Source: JANPCX01 sp031431125 (lineage in GTDB: Bacteria; Pseudomonadota; Gammaproteobacteria; Burkholderiales; Burkholderiaceae_C). Taken from it: 64,000 nucleotides of DNA. The stretch is from positions 16,464 through 80,463 of the forward strand of contig JANPCX010000087.1 of the NCBI GenBank assembly GCA_031431125.1, read 5' to 3'. A model generated the notes under the pieces. It was given only the letters and a program-made list of their open reading frames with translations, searched no databases and had not been told where the DNA came from. The position numbers and the translations under genes are program-made. Shown here one piece after another: positions 53,512-62,661 of the stretch (the first letter of the stretch is position 1; every line of letters begins with the position of its first letter).

Positions 53512-53915
53512 GGCTTGGTCCAGATTTGCGTCGTGGCGTTGAAGCTCCAGGTTTTGGCTTGTTCCGGCGTGGTGGGCCAAGGTGTGCGCGACATTTCTTC
53601 GGGGCGCAGGATCCAAATGTCTTTGGGCTGACCGAGCAAGTCGCGGGTGTACAACACCACAAAAGTTTGTCCACGCAGACCGTCAGACATGACCATCATG
53701 TTGTTCTGGCCACGAATGCGCGCACCTGGCGCAAGTCGGGTAGGGTTGTCGTTGAGCCTGCCTTCGGGTGGGACGTTGCCAAAGGTCAACTCGCCGCGCA
53801 GTGCTTCTTGAGGGAAGTTACGCTGGAATTGAATTTGGGCTTGGGCTGCAGTTGTGTGGAGCACCGAAAAAACGGCGCAGCAGGAAAGCAAGGCAGCAAA
53901 GAAACAGCGGAGCAT
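53508..53915 (-). CDS. Periplasmic protein of unknown function coupled to miaB
   Basis: A 135-aa exported protein. Signal peptide MLRCFFAALLSCCAVFSVLHTTAAQA; the mature part reads QIQFQRNFPQEALRGELTFGNVPPEGRLNDNPTRLAPGARIRGQNNMMV and ends with LLGQPKDIWILRPEEMSRTPWP. The AQAQ-type cleavage and small beta-rich domain suggest a periplasmic or outer-membrane-associated role; no family recognised. It is coupled by ATGA to miaB. Confidence 0.78.
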   Translation of the reverse strand: MLRCFFAALLSCCAVFSVLHTTAAQAQIQFQRNFPQEALRGELTFGNVPPEGRLNDNPTRLAPGARIRGQNNMMVMSDGLRGQTFVVLYTRDLLGQPKDIWILRPEEMSRTPWPTTPEQAKTWSFNATTQIWTKP

Positions 53916-53934
53916 GGTGTGTATCCAGTGGCTG

Positions 53935-54103
53935 TTTAAACCTAGACCCGGCAGCTGAATGCACCCGATTGAGCCGCGCTTCGGGGCGCTGGCGGCGTTG
54001 CTCCTTGTTGCGGGCATGAGCCCCGCCGCCTCGTCACGCCTTGCCATCACCCCGAATCACAGCCTACTCGAGCGCGTCCAATTACCGGATCTAGGTTAAA
54101 AAA
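53935..54103. repeat. MITE-like hairpin element, copy 2, abutting tRNA-Met
   Basis: Inverted termini TTTAAACCTAGACCCGG (53935-53951) and CCGGATCTAGGTTAAAA (54085-54101). On the minus strand it carries GGCAAGGCG (54037-54045) and GCAACGCCGCCA (53990-54001), the same core as the element at 34.2 kb, around a different central hairpin. Its right end is about 3 bases beyond the tRNA-Met CCA end and could help terminate that transcript. Confidence 0.75.
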
Positions 54104-54105
54104 TT

Positions 54106-54182
<77 letters not shown>

Positions 54183-54290
54183 TGAGCCCAAAATTATAAC
54201 TGTGATCCGGCTCCTGGCTGATCTCGGTGTTTGTTCTTCAGAGTCTTCCGATTGATTTCAACAAGCACTCTCGCTGGGTGCCTAACCCGC

Positions 54291-55370
54291 ATGTTCAGTT
54301 TCTTCAAGAAAAAACCGGTTGTCGATCCGACGGCCGCAAGTCCGCATCTCCCTTCCACAGAAGTGGCAGCGACCGAGGCGGTGCCCGATTCAGCGCCGCG
54401 ACAAAGCTGGTTGGGGAAACTGCGCAATGGGCTGCGCAAAACCGGCTCGGCCTTGGCGCAGGTGTTCACTGGCACACAAATCGACGATGCGCTGTACGAG
54501 GATTTGGAGGCCGCACTCTTGATGGCCGATGCCGGAGTGGCTGCGACCGAGTATCTGCTGTCCGACTTAAAACGCCGCGTGAAAGACAGCAAAGCCACCG
54601 ATCCTACCCAGGTCAAGGGTTTGTTGGCACAGGCCTTAACGGAGTTGCTGACGCCGATGGAATCCTCTTTGGCGGTGGGGCAACACAAGCCGACGGTGAT
54701 GATGGTGGTGGGCGTCAATGGCGCAGGCAAAACCACCAGCATCGGCAAGCTCACCCTGCATTTATCGAATGCCGGACAACGTGTATTGCTGGCGGCTGCC
54801 GATACATTTCGGGCCGCGGCGAAAGAGCAATTGGCAGTATGGGCAGATCGCGCCGATGTGGCGGGTTCCAGCAGTGCGCGTGCACCTGTTGAATTTGTGA
54901 GCCAAGAAGGCGGCGATCCTGCAGCCGTGAGTTTTGATGCCGTGGTGGCGGGTAGAGCGCGTGGTTGTGATGTGGTGATTGCCGATACCGCAGGCCGACT
55001 GCCGACGCAACTGCATTTGATGGAAGAGCTGCGCAAGATTCAGCGTGTGATTGGGAAAGCACAAGAGGGCGCGCCGCATGAAGTACTGTTGGTCGTCGAC
55101 GGCAACACCGGGCAAAACGCGCTGGCGCAGGTCAAAGCGTTTGACCAGGCCTTGGGGCTGACCGGCGTCATCATCACCAAACTCGATGGCACAGCAAAAG
55201 GGGGCACATTGGCCGCGATGGCCCTGTGGGCGCGTGAACGTCCCCAAGATGCCGACAAAGACTCAGCCGCGCGTCGGCCCTTGTCCATTTATTTCATCGG
55301 TATTGGTGAACAGCTGGAAGACCTGCAAACATTCAACGCCAAAGAATTTGCGCAGGCGCTGCTCGGCTGA
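54291..55370 (+). CDS. ftsY: Signal-recognition-particle receptor FtsY
   Basis: SRP receptor GTPase at the inner membrane, 359 aa. It has the short N-terminal tail MFSFFKKKPVVDPT, the N domain (LEAALLMADAGVAATEYLL), and the G domain: VVGVNGAGKTTSIGKL (P-loop), ADTFRAAAKEQL, VVIADTAGRLPTQ and ITKLDGTAKGG, closing with IYFIGIGEQLEDLQTF. The acidic A domain is nearly absent, as in many betaproteobacteria. It is convergent with the DUF2726 gene, and ffh lies less than 1 kb further on. Confidence 0.96.
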   Translation: MFSFFKKKPVVDPTAASPHLPSTEVAATEAVPDSAPRQSWLGKLRNGLRKTGSALAQVFTGTQIDDALYEDLEAALLMADAGVAATEYLLSDLKRRVKDSKATDPTQVKGLLAQALTELLTPMESSLAVGQHKPTVMMVVGVNGAGKTTSIGKLTLHLSNAGQRVLLAAADTFRAAAKEQLAVWADRADVAGSSSARAPVEFVSQEGGDPAAVSFDAVVAGRARGCDVVIADTAGRLPTQLHLMEELRKIQRVIGKAQEGAPHEVLLVVDGNTGQNALAQVKAFDQALGLTGVIITKLDGTAKGGTLAAMALWARERPQDADKDSAARRPLSIYFIGIGEQLEDLQTFNAKEFAQALLG

Positions 55371-55384
55371 GCGCGGCGCTGGCT

Positions 55385-56125
55385 TCAGCGCTGCACTGAA
55401 GACGAGTTTTTCGTTGCGAGTGGTGCCAACGGCATGGGCGACGAGTCCAGGTCGTCGAACCAGGTGGACGGTGGTGCATCGTTGAATTCGGTGCCGTCGT
55501 CCACCACCACCGCATCATCATCGTGGCGCGCTGCTGTTGCGGCCGGCGCCCCTTTGGTCGGGAGCTGCACCACGTTGGCTGATGAAGCGGCAGGAGCCAA
55601 GCCCGTCAACTCGGTGGTTGCGTCAGAAGAACTCCACAACAAAGCGCGTACTTTGGCAGCCGATGGCAGGCCTTGTTCCGACCAAATGTGCAGCGCCACG
55701 CCTGCAGCCTTGAGCGTGCGGGCTTTGCGCGCATTACGCTTGGCGGCCCGTGGGTGGCTGTCCGATGTTTTGCTGCGAATTTCAATCACGGCCAACACCT
55801 TGCTGCTGCCATTGCAAACCACCAAGTCAGCGCATTGGTTTCCGACCCGGCGCAGCCACTCGGCGTAAGAGTAGCGGGTGCCTACCTTGATGAAGCGCGA
55901 CAGGGGGACTTGAGACAGCACCATGTATTCAGGCAGGGCCTCGCGCAGGGTGTCGTAAGCCTGTTGTTCTGCTGCAGTCATCAGCCTGGTGGCACGGGGT
56001 TGCCAGCCAATGACGGTGTCGACATGTTCTGGTGCGTTGGCGTTCCCTGTTTGTCCGGGGCGGATACGGAAATACCAATAGAGCGCCGCCGCGAGCGCTA
56101 TCAAAACGATCAATAAGGTGGTCAC
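55385..56125 (-). CDS. DUF2726 membrane-anchored protein
   Basis: A 246-aa protein with one N-terminal helix (LLIVLIALAAALYWYF) and a DUF2726 domain: LMTAAEQQAYDTLREALPEYMVLSQVPLSRFIKV followed by CADLVVCNGSSKVLAVIEI, a restriction-endonuclease-like fold with a D-x-E-type acid pair (CADLVV/AVIEI). The family is possibly a nuclease or DNA-binding; unproved. The C-terminus is low-complexity and acidic. The start is GTG at 56125. Convergent with ftsY. Confidence 0.8.
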   Translation of the reverse strand: MTTLLIVLIALAAALYWYFRIRPGQTGNANAPEHVDTVIGWQPRATRLMTAAEQQAYDTLREALPEYMVLSQVPLSRFIKVGTRYSYAEWLRRVGNQCADLVVCNGSSKVLAVIEIRSKTSDSHPRAAKRNARKARTLKAAGVALHIWSEQGLPSAAKVRALLWSSSDATTELTGLAPAASSANVVQLPTKGAPAATAARHDDDAVVVDDGTEFNDAPPSTWFDDLDSSPMPLAPLATKNSSSVQR

Positions 56126-56279
56126 GTCAGCTGCCGCACTGTTGAGTCATGCGGTGACCATAACGGCCCCACTTTGGTGGGTCAAGGTGGCTAGCCCTGC
56201 ATGGTTGCACGCAGCCCGCACCCATTGACAACTGGTTACGAAATCGAACCCATGGCGGGTGCGCACGGTGTATCTGACT

Positions 56280-57659
56280 TCAGCGAAAACCGCCTGGGCC
56301 TTTCATGCCGCCCATCCCGCCCATGCGTTTCATCATCTTCATCAGGCCGCCGCCTTTCATCTTCTTCATCATGTCGCGCATTTGCTCAAACTGGTTGAGC
56401 ATGCGGTTGACGTCTTGCACCTGCACGCCAGCACCGGTGGCTACGCGCCGTTTTCGAGTGGCTTTGAGGAGTTCGGGTTTGCGGCGCTCTTGGGGCGTCA
56501 TGGAACAAATGATGCCTTCCATGCGACGAACATCACGCTCTGCACGGTCCATGTCGGCTTGGCCGAGTTGACCGGCCTTGGCCGTCAATTGCGAAGGCAA
56601 CTTGTCCATGAGGTTGGACAGTCCACCCATTTTTTTCATTTGCGAAATCTGCGATAAAAAATCGTTCAGATCAAAACTCTCACCAGATTTAACTTTATCG
56701 GCCAGTTTTTGCGCGGCAGCCATGTCGGCGCCTTGGCTGATTTGTTCGACCAAGGCGACGATGTCGCCCATGCCCAGCACACGTTGCGCGTGGCGGTCGG
56801 CGTCAAACACCTCCAGCCCGTCGATTTTTTCGCTGACACCCGCAAATTTGATCGGCGCACCCGTGATTTGGCGCACCGACAGGGCCGCCCCACCACGCGA
56901 GTCGCCGTCCATTTTGGTCAGCACAATGCCGGTCAGCGGCAAGGCTTCTTTGAACGCCTTGGCGGTGTTGACGGCATCTTGGCCTTGCATGGCGTCAACC
57001 ACAAACAGCGTTTCAATGGGTTGCAGCTCAGCGTGCAGCGCTGAGATCTCGCGCATCAAGGCCTCGTCGATGGCCAAACGTCCCGCGGTGTCGACCAGCA
57101 AGACGTCGAAATAGTGCTTGCGGGCGTAGTCCAAGGCCGCGCGCGCAATCAACAAAGGCTGGTCGTTGGAGGTGGAGGGAAACCACTCTGCCCCCGCTTG
57201 TTTGGTGACCATCTTCAGCTGTTCGATCGCGGCGGGGCGGTAAACGTCGGCCGACACCGTCAGCACTTTCTTCTTGCGCTTTTCGATCAGGTGTTTGGCC
57301 AGCTTGGCGGTGGTGGTGGTTTTGCCCGCACCTTGCAGCCCGGCCATCAAAATGACAGCGGGAGGTTGTGTTGCCAAATTGATGTCGGCCACACCATCAC
57401 CCATGGTGGCGGCCAGCTCGCGGTTGACGATGCCCACCAAGGCTTGTCCCGGCGACAGCGACCCCACCACCTCCGCGCCCAGAGCCTTTTCCTTGACGCG
57501 CGCGATGAAATCACGCACCACAGGCAGTGCAACGTCGGCCTCTAGCAAGGCCATGCGCACTTCGCGCAGCATGTCCTGCACGTTGTCTTCGGTGATGCGC
57601 GCTTGTCCGCGCATCGTTTTCACGAGGCGGCTCAGCCTGTCGGAGAGGGTCGATGCCAT
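56280..57659 (-). CDS. ffh: Signal recognition particle protein Ffh
   Basis: SRP54 homologue, 459 aa. N domain (TLSDRLSRLVKTMRGQARITEDNVQDMLREVRMALLEADVAL), G domain (AGLQGAGKTTTTAKLAKHL; VDTAGRLAIDEAL; TKMDGDSRGGAAL) and Met-rich M domain ending QFEQMRDMMKKMKGGGLMKM. It binds 4.5S RNA and signal sequences and meets FtsY, encoded 0.9 kb away on the other strand. The ccsA-like gene starts 87 bases upstream in the opposite direction. Confidence 0.97.
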   Translation of the reverse strand: MASTLSDRLSRLVKTMRGQARITEDNVQDMLREVRMALLEADVALPVVRDFIARVKEKALGAEVVGSLSPGQALVGIVNRELAATMGDGVADINLATQPPAVILMAGLQGAGKTTTTAKLAKHLIEKRKKKVLTVSADVYRPAAIEQLKMVTKQAGAEWFPSTSNDQPLLIARAALDYARKHYFDVLLVDTAGRLAIDEALMREISALHAELQPIETLFVVDAMQGQDAVNTAKAFKEALPLTGIVLTKMDGDSRGGAALSVRQITGAPIKFAGVSEKIDGLEVFDADRHAQRVLGMGDIVALVEQISQGADMAAAQKLADKVKSGESFDLNDFLSQISQMKKMGGLSNLMDKLPSQLTAKAGQLGQADMDRAERDVRRMEGIICSMTPQERRKPELLKATRKRRVATGAGVQVQDVNRMLNQFEQMRDMMKKMKGGGLMKMMKRMGGMGGMKGPGGFR

Positions 57660-57745
57660 GTTGGAGTTTGGTGTACCAGAGGTTGGGGTTCAGCGGACGT
57701 TTTATCCCCCTGCCGTCCCGAGTGCAGCGAAAGTACACTGCGCAG

Positions 57746-58597
57746 ATGATTCTATCGCCCGACTTTTTTTCGCAAACCTTGGGCCCGGGCTGGCTGGTGG
57801 GAACCACACTGTTCAGTGGCTTGGCCGCAGTGCTCTACGGTTTGGCGGCTTTGATCGCAGATTCAAAGAAGCGGCCGTTGCAAGCGGTTTTGCTGTGCGC
57901 GTGGCTTGCACATGCGGTGGCGATATTCTTTGAAACGACGATCGGGGGCAATGGTGCGGCCGACGCCCCCTACGTGCAAGGTGCCCGGTTTGGTTTTGCG
58001 CCCGCCCTGTCGGTGACGGTTTGGCTGGTGCTGACGGTTTACATGCTGGAAAGCCGTTTCCTGCCCATCAGTGCGATGCGGCGTGGCCTCGCCTGGATGG
58101 GTGTGCTCGCGGTGGTGCTGGCTTGGTTTTTCCCGGGCGCGGTGACCCACTCTACGCTGTCACCTTGGCAGCCTTTGCACTGGGTGTTGGGCATGGCCTC
58201 TTACGGACTCTTTGGTGCTGCGGTGCTGCATGGTGCGTGGCTCAGCCGCGCGGACCGCCAAATGCGTTTGCACGCGAAAATGTCCACACCCTTGGGTTTA
58301 CCTTTGCTGAAGCTGGAGCAATTGACATTTCGTTTCGTGGCCTGGGGGTTTGTAGTGCTGACCGCCGCGCTCTTGATTGGTTGGTGGTTCTCCGCACCAT
58401 GGCGCTGGGACCACAAAACCGTGCTGTCGCTCTTGGCGTGGCTCGTATTTGCCGCCTTGCTGCTGGGGCGACAAACCTTGGGCTGGCGGGGTCCCGTCGC
58501 CACACGATGGTTGTTTGTTGGTGCAGCCTTGTTGTTACTGGCTTATGTGGGCTCGCGTTTCGTGCTGCAGGTTGTTTTGCAACGGCCCTTGGTTTAA
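57746..58597 (+). CDS. CcsA/YpjD-type cytochrome c assembly membrane protein
   Basis: A polytopic membrane protein of 283 aa with about eight helices. It has a Trp-rich segment PWQPLHWVLGMASYGLFGAAVLHGAWLSRADRQ and ALLIGWWFSAPWRWDHKTVLSLLAWLVFAALLLGRQ. This is the cytochrome c assembly family (CcsA, CcmC/F-like), here of the YpjD subgroup, located as usual beside ffh. It may move haem or a related ligand; the YpjD role is unsettled. Start ATG 57746. Confidence 0.87.
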   Translation: MILSPDFFSQTLGPGWLVGTTLFSGLAAVLYGLAALIADSKKRPLQAVLLCAWLAHAVAIFFETTIGGNGAADAPYVQGARFGFAPALSVTVWLVLTVYMLESRFLPISAMRRGLAWMGVLAVVLAWFFPGAVTHSTLSPWQPLHWVLGMASYGLFGAAVLHGAWLSRADRQMRLHAKMSTPLGLPLLKLEQLTFRFVAWGFVVLTAALLIGWWFSAPWRWDHKTVLSLLAWLVFAALLLGRQTLGWRGPVATRWLFVGAALLLLAYVGSRFVLQVVLQRPLV

Positions 58598-58696
58598 AGC
58601 GCGGGGCAAGAGAACAGTGCTGGATGTGGTTTCCTGCTTGGAAGCCCGGTCGGCATGCAACGGCGCGCTGAACATTTTTTAAGAAGACTGAACCCG

Positions 58697-58948
58697 ATGA
58701 AGACCTTGTTGATGCTGCTGGTGGCCTTGGGCGCGTGGTGGTTGTTGCGCGGCCTTTTTCGTGGGCGTGTTTCTGGAGATTCGCCTCGACAAGACAAGGT
58801 TCGCGCGCCGTCCGACCAAGAAACCATAGTGGCCTGCACATATTGCCAGCTGCATTTGCCGCGCAGTGAAGCAGTGTGGTCCGGTGAAAAGGCGTTTTGC
58901 GGTCAAGCCCATTTGCAAGCCTACGAAGTGGACAAGTCAGACCACTGA
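58697..58948 (+). CDS. PP0621-family small protein
   Basis: An 83-aa protein with one N-terminal helix (TLLMLLVALGAWWLLRGLF) and a zinc-ribbon-like end: CTYCQLHLPRSEAVW and FCGQAHLQAY, which supply three Cys and two His. It fits the PP0621 family. It sits between the ccsA-like gene and pilS, as in other Burkholderiales. Function unknown. Confidence 0.82.
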   Translation: MKTLLMLLVALGAWWLLRGLFRGRVSGDSPRQDKVRAPSDQETIVACTYCQLHLPRSEAVWSGEKAFCGQAHLQAYEVDKSDH

Positions 58949-58977
58949 GTCATCGACCTCGACGAAATACAAGCCCC

Positions 58978-61017
58978 ATGAACGACCCTTCTGGAACACC
59001 CGAACGCCGCCAAGGTGACCGAAGACGATTTGCCCGTGAGCCCTTGCCTGAGTTGGAGGAGTCATGGTTCGGTGCGGTTGGTGTAGGGGCAGACTCAGAA
59101 CAGGGCGAGACCTACCCCTTCGACGAGGGAGACTCAAGGCAAGCACGGGACTGGCGTGGCGCGCAGGAGGCGCAAGCGGACTCGCGGTTTTTGTCGCGGC
59201 AAGCGCGTCGTTTGATCACAGCGGGCGCAAACGCCTTTGAGCGAATTTACCGAGCATTCTTGGGCGCGCGCGCTGCCTTGGGGCTGGCCTTGGTGCTGGC
59301 GTTGGCGGCCGCAGGTTATTTTGGTGGTAAGCCTTCTTTCCAGATCGCTGTCATCAGCGTGGTCTATGGGGCGGCGGCGGTGCTGGCTTGGTTGTGGCCG
59401 GTGTCAAGACGAGCTCGGCGACCCTCGTTGAATCCAGAACAAGTCGCTGCCGGTGATGGCACCACCGGACCAGGAAAATCCGCCTCTCACGTGCACAAAC
59501 TCAGCCAGCGACAGTGGGTGGCCACCATCGGTGTGGACATCGCCTGTTTCTCGGGTTTGCACCTGTTGTCCTCCAGTGGCACGTTCAATTACGTCGCTAT
59601 GCTGGTGTTGCCGGTGTTGATGGCGGGCGTACTTACACCGCGTTTGACCGCTCTGGCAACGGCCGCGTGCGTGACCTTCACCTTGCTGGCGGCGGCTTGG
59701 TTGTCTGCCGCATCCGGCGATGGTGCGGCCACGAGCCTGATGGCTCAGGCCGGGCTCACCGGCATTGGTCTCTTTGTGATCGCCGTCTTGGCCGGCGAGC
59801 TTGCAGGCCGCCTGGCAAGGGAAGAGTTGACCGCCAAAGGCAGCCTGGAGTTGGCGCGGCAACAAGCCCAGCTCAATCGTTTGATGATTGAAGAAATGCA
59901 AGACGGTGTGTTGGTGGTGGACAAAAAAGGGCGTGTGCGCGCGGCCAACCCGGCGGCAAGGCGGTTGCTGGCGCCGCAAGGCATGTGCCACGGGGCACCA
60001 TTTCGCATGCGTGGTGTTCCCGAGTGGGACAGGTTGGTTAGCACCGTGGATCAGGCGTTGTTGGACGGCTACTCGCCCGAGGAGGGCAGTGATGTGCCGC
60101 TCACCTTTGACGGCGGTGTTCACCGCACGGTGCGGGTACGCATTCGTTTCACTCGACGCAAAGGCGGTGCTTCGAACGAAGAACTTTGCGTCTTGTTGCT
60201 CGAGGACGTTCGCAGCATGCAGGCCCGGTCGCGGCAAGAGAAACTCGCAGCGATGGGCAGGGTGTCCGCGGGCATCGCACATGAGATTCGCAATCCCTTG
60301 GCGGCAATCTCGCAAGCCAACGCCTTGTTGTCCGAGGACGCGACCACCGCCTCGCAGCGCCAGCTCACCCAGATGGTGAACGAGAACGTTGACCGCCTCA
60401 AACGTATTGTTGACGACGTCATGGAGGTGGCGGCGGGTGGACGTGCCCAGGCCACCGTGATCGATGTGGCGGCTGTCCTGTCGGCGGTGTGCCAAGAGTG
60501 GGCGCATGCCAAGGGTTTGACTTGGTGTTTTGTCGCCGACGGCGCGGCGCCTGCGCCTCAGAACGCAAGCGGGCCAGAGTCCTTGCTCTACCTGCTGCTA
60601 CCGCAAACCAGCCTCCATGCAGCCTTTGACACCGAGCACCTGCGACGTGTTTTGGTGAATTTGCTGGACAACGCCAAGCGCCATGCCAGGGGTGGCCCTG
60701 GCTGTGTGCAGGTGAGTTTGACTGAACATGGTTTGTCCGGCCTGCAGTTGTTGGTTTGCAGCGATGGTGAGGTCATCCCTCAAGACGTCGAACAGCATTT
60801 GTTCGAGCCTTTTTTCTCCACGCGCAGCCGAGGCACCGGGCTCGGGCTCTATATTTGCCGTGAGCTGTGCGAGCGTTACGGCGCCAGCATTGACTACCGA
60901 CGCCGCGCCACGGAGGCAGGCACGTTCAACGAGTTTTTTGTGCGCATGCCCAAACAAAGTCTCGCAACCTCACCGTCTTTGCAAATGCCTCAAGCGATTG
61001 CACCGGACAGGGCATAG
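58978..61017 (+). CDS. pilS: Sensor histidine kinase PilS-like
   Basis: Inner-membrane kinase of 679 aa. A cytoplasmic N-terminal part of about 85 residues precedes six helices in about residues 90-280. A PAS-like domain follows (MIEEMQDGVLVVDKKGRVRAANPAARRLL). HisKA has AGIAHEIRNPLAAISQANALL with phospho-acceptor His435; the ATPase has LVNLLDNAKRHARGG and TGLGLYICRELCERYGA. It pairs with PilR 11 bases downstream and would control type IV pilin transcription. Confidence 0.9.
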   Translation: MNDPSGTPERRQGDRRRFAREPLPELEESWFGAVGVGADSEQGETYPFDEGDSRQARDWRGAQEAQADSRFLSRQARRLITAGANAFERIYRAFLGARAALGLALVLALAAAGYFGGKPSFQIAVISVVYGAAAVLAWLWPVSRRARRPSLNPEQVAAGDGTTGPGKSASHVHKLSQRQWVATIGVDIACFSGLHLLSSSGTFNYVAMLVLPVLMAGVLTPRLTALATAACVTFTLLAAAWLSAASGDGAATSLMAQAGLTGIGLFVIAVLAGELAGRLAREELTAKGSLELARQQAQLNRLMIEEMQDGVLVVDKKGRVRAANPAARRLLAPQGMCHGAPFRMRGVPEWDRLVSTVDQALLDGYSPEEGSDVPLTFDGGVHRTVRVRIRFTRRKGGASNEELCVLLLEDVRSMQARSRQEKLAAMGRVSAGIAHEIRNPLAAISQANALLSEDATTASQRQLTQMVNENVDRLKRIVDDVMEVAAGGRAQATVIDVAAVLSAVCQEWAHAKGLTWCFVADGAAPAPQNASGPESLLYLLLPQTSLHAAFDTEHLRRVLVNLLDNAKRHARGGPGCVQVSLTEHGLSGLQLLVCSDGEVIPQDVEQHLFEPFFSTRSRGTGLGLYICRELCERYGASIDYRRRATEAGTFNEFFVRMPKQSLATSPSLQMPQAIAPDRA

Positions 61018-61028
61018 ACTTGTGAACC

Positions 61029-62651
61029 ATGACACTTTCCTTGCCTGCCACCCAGAGTTTGTTGGTCGTCGATGACGAACCCGATTTGCGCACCTTGTAT
61101 GAGTTAACCCTGCTTCGCGAGGGCTACAACATTGAAACTGCCGCGACAGTGGAGGAAGCCCTTGATCGGCTGGGCGAGCGCCAATACAGCGCCGTCATCA
61201 CCGACATGCGTTTGCCTGACGGCACGGGTTTGGACGTCTTGCGTTACCTAGAAGAAACCGGTCGACGCGAAAAGACCATCGTCATCACGGCATATGGCTC
61301 TGCAGAGAATGCGGTTGAAGCGCTTAAAGCGGGCGCCTACGACTACCTCACCAAGCCGGTGGACCTGAAACAGTTTCGTGCCGTCGTGGCTTCCGCCTTG
61401 GGGCGTGGCCCGGACACAGGCGCACCGCTTCAGTCGTCGACTTTTCCGTCAACTGCGGCGCTTGCCGAGCCCTCCAATTCGTTGTCGCAGCCGCGGTCGG
61501 CGGGAAAACTCACGGCACCGGCTGCCGCATCCGGTGCCGCCGCTTCAGCCAGTGCGGCTCTCCAGCGCATGGCCGGGCGCTCGGCGGCTTTGCAGCAGGT
61601 TCGCGGTTTGATTGACAAGGTAGGCCAAAGCATGGCGCCTGTGCTGATTCAAGGTGAATCTGGAACGGGCAAGGAATTGGTCGCCAGGGCCATCCATGAG
61701 GTCAGTCCACGTGGCAAACAGGCCTTCGTCGCGGTCAACTGCAGCGCCATTCCTGAGCAACTGCTTGAAGCCGAGTTTTTTGGCTACCGCAAAGGCGCAT
61801 TTACTGGGGCCAACGAAGACCGTGAGGGGTTCTTTCAGGCAGCTCATGGGGGCACTCTTTTTCTTGATGAGATTGGGGATTTACCCTTGGCCATGCAGAG
61901 TAAATTGCTGCGCGCGGTTCAAGAGCGCTCTGTCAGGCCCGTAGGCGCCGTTGCTGAACAAGTCGTGAACGTTCGCTTGCTCAGTGCCACCCACAAAGAT
62001 CTGGGGGCCGAGGTTCACGCCGCGCGGTTTCGACAAGACCTCTACTACCGACTGAATGTCATTCAAATTCGTGTGCCACCGCTGCGCGAGCGGCTGGAAG
62101 ATTTGGCCGATATCAGTCAAGCCGTTCTCGACAGAATCGCCCGTGATGCTGGCGTGCAGCCAACCCCCCAACTCTCACGCGATGCCTTGGTTCACTTGGC
62201 TCGCTACCCTTTTCCCGGCAATGTGCGTGAGCTGGAGAACTTGCTGCACCGCGCTTTGGCGCTGTCTGGCAGCAGCACCATTGATGTTTTCGAGTTGGGT
62301 TTGCCTGAGACGGTGTTCACCGACAGCGCCGCTCAGGAGCTGGACCTCATCACCCGTCATACGCGAGAAACCCCGGACGCCTTGCGCTCGGCTCCTGTTT
62401 CAAACGATCCCCCGCAGCTGCCGAGCAACCTCGAAGTTCACCTTGACCAAATAGAGCGTGACATCCTGATGCGTGCGCTGGAGCAGCATCGCTACAACCG
62501 CACGGCTGCGGGAGCCAGCTTGGGTTTGTCCCTCAGGCAGATGCGCTACCGGATGGCGCGTCTCAAGGTTCTGGTGGGCGGTGAATGTGATGCCGTGGAT
62601 CACAACGACGCGGAGCGAGCCGCGGACGGTCGCGGCGGTTCTCAAACTTGA
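61029..62651 (+). CDS. pilR: Sigma-54-dependent response regulator PilR-like
   Basis: NtrC-family regulator of 540 aa. Receiver domain LLVVDDEPDLRTLY with phospho-Asp59 (VITDMRLPDG); AAA+ domain with Walker A GESGTGKE (about residues 209-216), the sigma54-contacting GAFTGAN loop and Walker B GGTLFLDEIGDLPL; C-terminal Fis-type HTH YNRTAAGASLGLSLRQMRYRM. A Ser/Ala-rich linker (about 135-185) separates receiver and AAA+. Partner of PilS. Targets are not in the window. ampD starts 10 bases after it. Confidence 0.92.
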   Translation: MTLSLPATQSLLVVDDEPDLRTLYELTLLREGYNIETAATVEEALDRLGERQYSAVITDMRLPDGTGLDVLRYLEETGRREKTIVITAYGSAENAVEALKAGAYDYLTKPVDLKQFRAVVASALGRGPDTGAPLQSSTFPSTAALAEPSNSLSQPRSAGKLTAPAAASGAAASASAALQRMAGRSAALQQVRGLIDKVGQSMAPVLIQGESGTGKELVARAIHEVSPRGKQAFVAVNCSAIPEQLLEAEFFGYRKGAFTGANEDREGFFQAAHGGTLFLDEIGDLPLAMQSKLLRAVQERSVRPVGAVAEQVVNVRLLSATHKDLGAEVHAARFRQDLYYRLNVIQIRVPPLRERLEDLADISQAVLDRIARDAGVQPTPQLSRDALVHLARYPFPGNVRELENLLHRALALSGSSTIDVFELGLPETVFTDSAAQELDLITRHTRETPDALRSAPVSNDPPQLPSNLEVHLDQIERDILMRALEQHRYNRTAAGASLGLSLRQMRYRMARLKVLVGGECDAVDHNDAERAADGRGGSQT

Positions 62652-62661
62652 AACCAAGGGC

